From Pseudomonas putida (lineage in GTDB: Bacteria > Pseudomonadota > Gammaproteobacteria > Pseudomonadales > Pseudomonadaceae): a stretch of DNA of 64,000 nucleotides. Location: the NCBI RefSeq assembly GCF_002906855.1, contig NZ_MINI01000038.1, forward strand, positions 620,001-684,000, given 5' to 3'. Shown here piece by piece: positions 61,123 to 64,000 of the stretch (within the stretch, counting starts at the first letter, position 1; every line of letters begins with the position of its first letter). Both the position numbers and the translations under genes were made by a program. Below the pieces are notes generated by a model. It was not told the origin of the DNA, searched no databases, and worked only from the letters and a program-made list of their open reading frames with translations.

Positions 61123-61545
61123 ATGAAGGCACGCATCCAGTGGGCCGGTGAAGCGATGTTCCTCGGTGAATCGGGGAGCGGCCACGTGGTGGTGATGGAC
61201 GGCCCACCCGAAGCCGGTGGCCGCAACCTGGGCGTGCGCCCGATGGAAATGCTCCTGCTCGGCCTCGGTGGCTGCAGCAGCTTCGACGTGGTGAGCATCC
61301 TGAAGAAGTCGCGCCAGGCGGTGGAAAGCTGCGAAGCGTTCCTGGAAGCCGACCGTGCCAGTGAAGACCCGAAGGTGTTCACCAAGATCCACATGAACTT
61401 TGTGGTCAAAGGCCGTGGGCTGAAAGAGGCTCAGGTCAAGCGTGCGGTGGAGCTGTCGGCAGAGAAGTATTGCTCGGCGTCGATCATGCTTGAGCGTGCC
61501 GGCGTTGAAATTACCCATGGCTACGAAATCGTAGAGTTGGGCTGA
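61123..61545 (+). CDS. OsmC/Ohr-family protein
   Basis: A 140-residue OsmC-fold protein with redox cysteines placed as in the YhfA-like branch (LGGCSSFDVVSIL and EKYCSASIML). It is probably a peroxide or redox-protective thiol enzyme; the substrate is unknown. ATG 61123 follows AGGAG; the frame is open further upstream but lacks a site. It is divergent from crp, so CRP control is possible. Confidence 0.88.
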   Translation: MKARIQWAGEAMFLGESGSGHVVVMDGPPEAGGRNLGVRPMEMLLLGLGGCSSFDVVSILKKSRQAVESCEAFLEADRASEDPKVFTKIHMNFVVKGRGLKEAQVKRAVELSAEKYCSASIMLERAGVEITHGYEIVELG

Positions 61546-61557
61546 CTTCGAGATTTT

Positions 61558-61576
61558 GGGGCTGCACAGCAGCCCC
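61558..61576. terminator. Hairpin between convergent osmC-like and membrane-protein genes
   Basis: GGGGCTGC and GCAGCCCC pair around ACA, 13 bases from each stop codon. There is no T-run, so termination is inferred from position. Confidence 0.4.
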
Positions 61577-61588
61577 GGCGATTTCCAG

Positions 61589-62629
61589 TCAGTCGCGCAG
61601 GGCCGGAAGGGCGACCAACAACCATTCCGGCAAGCTGCTTCTGAGCGCCTGGCTCAACTGCTCCCGCCGCTTCTGATATCCCAACCCCAAGCCAATCACC
61701 GCCAGCCCGATCAAAGTCAGCGCCACCGGGAACAGCAGCGATTCGGCAAACACTTCGTAAGACAGATACCCCAGATAAGCCGCCACCCCCAACGCTCCGA
61801 AGACCATGAACACCGGCCGGCGCAACAGCACCGCCATGCCCATCAGGCCCAGGTTGATCAGGCAATACAGCGCTTTGCCCAGTTCGCTGTCGCTGTCCAT
61901 CATCGTCAGCCCACCCCAGAATGCCGCCAGGCCGGCCAGGTAGCCCCAATGGGCGAAGTCCTGGCGGGTACGACCGTCGATAGCCAGGAACACCAGCAGC
62001 AAACCGAGCCCGAACCACAGCGACACCGTGCGCCGCTGTTCCCAGGAGAAGGGCGAGCCAAATACCCATTCGCTCAGATCCATGGACATGAACCACAGGG
62101 CTACGGCAATTGGCATCACTACGAAGGGGTAGGGGATCAGGCGCAGCATCAGCAGCCCGGCAACCACTGTGGCGGCCTCCATCAGCAGCCAACCGCCCTG
62201 CACGTAGGTGTAGTACTGGTGGTAGTCCGCTTGTGCATCATCCAGTGGCCACCAGCCCGTCAGGCGTTCGATGGCGAACACGACCAACGGCACGATGCTG
62301 ACCGCGACGGCGGCCAGTACACCGGCGGCAACCGGTTGCTTGCGCTTTTGCAGGTTGAGGGCGAACGACGTGAGGAGGACGATATAAAGCGTGGCGACTG
62401 CCAGTAAGGCGCCATCGCCAATACTCATCCAGGCTTTGGTGAGCAGCCAGCCCATCGCCCCCATGATAAGCAGTGCGCCGAAGTAGAAGGCGACATGGGC
62501 AAGCTGGAAACTGCCACGGGTGGGCGGTTGCCGGCGCAGAAACGCCAGCAAGGCCTGATCCTGGCCTGGCTGGAGAATGCCGGCTTGAACGGCGCGCGCC
62601 AGGTCCTTGGCGTCGATACGGTCCGTCAT
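61589..62629 (-). CDS. Multipass inner-membrane protein, DUF2157-like
   Basis: A 346-residue protein with a short N-terminal soluble stretch (about 1-40) and about nine predicted membrane helices. I do not recognise a catalytic motif. The start DLARAVQAGILQPGQ resembles the N-terminus of DUF2157 proteins. It starts 13 bases after the coq7 stop, so the two may be co-transcribed. Function unknown. Confidence 0.75.
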   Translation of the reverse strand: MTDRIDAKDLARAVQAGILQPGQDQALLAFLRRQPPTRGSFQLAHVAFYFGALLIMGAMGWLLTKAWMSIGDGALLAVATLYIVLLTSFALNLQKRKQPVAAGVLAAVAVSIVPLVVFAIERLTGWWPLDDAQADYHQYYTYVQGGWLLMEAATVVAGLLMLRLIPYPFVVMPIAVALWFMSMDLSEWVFGSPFSWEQRRTVSLWFGLGLLLVFLAIDGRTRQDFAHWGYLAGLAAFWGGLTMMDSDSELGKALYCLINLGLMGMAVLLRRPVFMVFGALGVAAYLGYLSYEVFAESLLFPVALTLIGLAVIGLGLGYQKRREQLSQALRSSLPEWLLVALPALRD

Positions 62630-62642
62630 GGGTGCGCCCTTG

Positions 62643-63290
62643 TCAGATGCGGTAGGTGCTTTTGGTCATGACCTTGGCCAGCAGGCTCATGCCGAAACGC
62701 ACCGGCATCGGGAAGCGATAGCCGCCAGCTTCGAGTGCTGACTCGGCGTGCTGCTCTTCATCCATGCGCATCTGTTCGAGGATGGCGCGGGATTTCTCGT
62801 CTTCCTGCGGCAGCTGTTCCAGGTGTTCGTCCAGGTGCTTGCACACCTGATGCTCGGTGGCGGCGACGAAACCAAGGCTGACTTTGTCGCTGACCAGGCC
62901 GGCGAGGGCGCCGATGCCGAACGACATGCCGTAGAACAGTGGGTTGAGCACGCTCGGGTGGCTGCCCAGCTGGCGGATGCGCTGTTCGCACCAGGCCAGG
63001 TGGTCGATTTCTTCCTCGGCGGCATGCTCCATGGCCTTGCGCACTTGCGGCAGCTTGGCGGTCAGGGCCTGGCCCTGATACAGCGCCTGGGCGCAGACTT
63101 CGCCGGTGTGGTTGATACGCATGAGCCCGGCAATGTGGCGGGTCTGGTCGTCGTCCAGCTCAGCATCCGGTTGGATGATCGCCGGCGATGGGCGGGATGG
63201 TTGGCCGCTGAAGGGCAGCAAGGTGCGCATGGCGGTATCGGCCTGCAGCAACAAGCGGTCGAGCGGCGAGTAGTGACGTTCGGTGGCCAT
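62643..63290 (-). CDS. coq7: 3-demethoxyubiquinol 3-hydroxylase (Coq7/UbiF-type)
   Basis: A 215-residue di-iron monooxygenase that hydroxylates the ubiquinone precursor at the C6 position. The iron ligands are in [14 protein letters not shown], the [13 protein letters not shown] repeat and DEEQHAESA. Size and residues match the bacterial Coq7 family, used in place of UbiF by pseudomonads. Confidence 0.96.
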   Translation of the reverse strand: MATERHYSPLDRLLLQADTAMRTLLPFSGQPSRPSPAIIQPDAELDDDQTRHIAGLMRINHTGEVCAQALYQGQALTAKLPQVRKAMEHAAEEEIDHLAWCEQRIRQLGSHPSVLNPLFYGMSFGIGALAGLVSDKVSLGFVAATEHQVCKHLDEHLEQLPQEDEKSRAILEQMRMDEEQHAESALEAGGYRFPMPVRFGMSLLAKVMTKSTYRI

Positions 63291-63356
63291 CGGGCACCTC
63301 CGCTTAAGTGATGCCCGACAGTTTACCTCAATCGCTTGGGAGGAGCTTGCCTTGGG

Positions 63357-63695
63357 TCAGCCCGGTGGCCAGTGCATCTGGCGCTGGCCAAGCACGTGCA
63401 TGTGGATGTGGTAGACGGTCTGGCCACCTTTCGGGTTGCAGTTCATGACCACGCGGAAGCCTTCTTCGCAACCTTGCTCGACCGCCAGGCGTTGTGCGGT
63501 GAACAGGATATGGCCGGCCAGGGCCTTGTCCTCTTCGGTCAGGTCGTTGAGGGTGCGGATGTGTTTCTTCGGGATGACCAGAAAATGTACCGGCGCCGCT
63601 GGGGCGATGTCCTTGAAGGCCAGGATCTGGTCATCTTCATAGATGATATCCGCCGGGATTTCCCGGTTGATGATTTTGAGGAATAGATCGTCCAC
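63357..63695 (-). CDS. HIT-family nucleotide-binding protein (HinT-like)
   Basis: A 112-residue histidine-triad protein with the HIHMHV motif (purine nucleoside phosphoramidase activity in HinT). It starts at GTG 63695 with GGAG upstream; no ATG fits the family start DDLFLKIINREIPADII. Confidence 0.95.
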   Translation of the reverse strand: MDDLFLKIINREIPADIIYEDDQILAFKDIAPAAPVHFLVIPKKHIRTLNDLTEEDKALAGHILFTAQRLAVEQGCEEGFRVVMNCNPKGGQTVYHIHMHVLGQRQMHWPPG

Positions 63696-63757
63696 AGCAC
63701 GTGCTCCATGGTGAGTGTCGGCCGAGTGTACTCAGCCGGGCGCCACTCGCCCAGAGG

Positions 63758-64000
63758 CTATTCCATGCCGACCGGGCAGTAACGGCGGTGGATGAAGCCG
63801 GCCAGCTTGCGCGTCAGCCAGCGCGGCAGCAGGCGCGGAGCGAAGGCCAGCCAGCGATTGCGGCGTACCGGCATGATCACTGCGCGATTTTTGGCCAGTG
63901 CGCGCACGGTATACAGCGCCACTTCTTCAGGGCTCAGGCAACGGGTGTTGCCTTCAAGCCTGGGGATGCGTCGGCGCGCCGAGCGTACCGGGCCGGGGCA
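63758..64000 (-). CDS. Short-chain dehydrogenase, C-terminal 80 residues (continues past window)
   Basis: An open minus-strand frame enters from the right edge and stops at TAG (63760-63758). It begins CPGPVRS, the PG-x-V element after the active-site region of short-chain dehydrogenases, and ends LAGFIHRRYCPVGME, rich in arginine and lysine as in SDRs of this type. The nucleotide-binding and catalytic parts are outside the window, so this is an assignment by the C-terminus only. Confidence 0.65.
   Translation of the reverse strand, partial: CPGPVRSARRRIPRLEGNTRCLSPEEVALYTVRALAKNRAVIMPVRRNRWLAFAPRLLPRWLTRKLAGFIHRRYCPVGME

Overview
The window is 64 kb of high-GC, densely packed gammaproteobacterial chromosome. 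Gene order, protein sequences and regulatory motifs point to a fluorescent Pseudomonas, most probably the P. putida group. The main signs are the pqqFABCDE cluster, a Gac/Rsm small RNA, davBA, the rpsU-dnaG-rpoD block, lptD-surA-pdxA-rsmA-apaGH, and a split trpE / trpGDC pathway. I see no prophage, insertion sequence, CRISPR array or genomic island. This is ordinary core genome, and most of the interest lies in the intergenic control elements.

Layout. 1-4.3 kb: end of an acyl-CoA dehydrogenase, the RsmY-type sRNA with its GacA box, a LysR regulator with a palindrome over its own start codon, a class-III aminotransferase and a YqaE/Pmp3 peptide. 4.3-11.8 kb (minus strand): pqqF, the 23-residue pqqA, pqqBCDE and a prolyl-oligopeptidase-family peptidase, which together make the cofactor PQQ. 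11.8-15.2 kb: davA and davB (lysine to 5-aminovalerate) with an Lrp/AsnC regulator. 15.3-23.7 kb: tRNA-Ile2(CAT), a large periplasmic-sensor/PAS/GGDEF/EAL protein, rpoD, dnaG and rpsU. 23.9-27.5 kb: tsaD, plsY, folB, folK and cca. 27.6-32.5 kb: the yeaG-yeaH-spoVR stress trio. 32.7-40.3 kb: the envelope and housekeeping run lptD-surA-pdxA-rsmA-apaG-apaH-glpE.

40.5-43 kb: amgK-murU (cell-wall sugar recycling) and a DjlA-like co-chaperone, then a DUF3530 protein. 44-51.6 kb: a sensor kinase/response regulator pair followed by a four-gene ABC importer that matches agtSR-agtABCD, the GABA/5-aminovalerate uptake system described in P. aeruginosa. 51.7-59.5 kb: rpe, gph, trpE, the autotransporter esterase estP, then trpG-trpD-trpC. 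59.6-64 kb: a lipoate-ligase-family protein, the CRP homologue vfr/crp, an OsmC-like protein, a membrane protein, coq7, a HIT protein and the C-terminus of a short-chain dehydrogenase.

How the parts connect. DavBA makes 5-aminovalerate and Agt is predicted to import it, and both loci carry Crc/Hfq-type A-rich motifs at a start codon. The trpE and trpGDC transcription units begin with nearly identical leader peptides ending RWRWRA, and the trpE leader is read in frame with the 3' end of gph. PQQ production shows a terminator-like hairpin between pqqA and pqqB. These control elements, a decayed toxin remnant at 14.4-14.7 kb, and a repeat element inside the yeaGH operon are the items most worth a second look.
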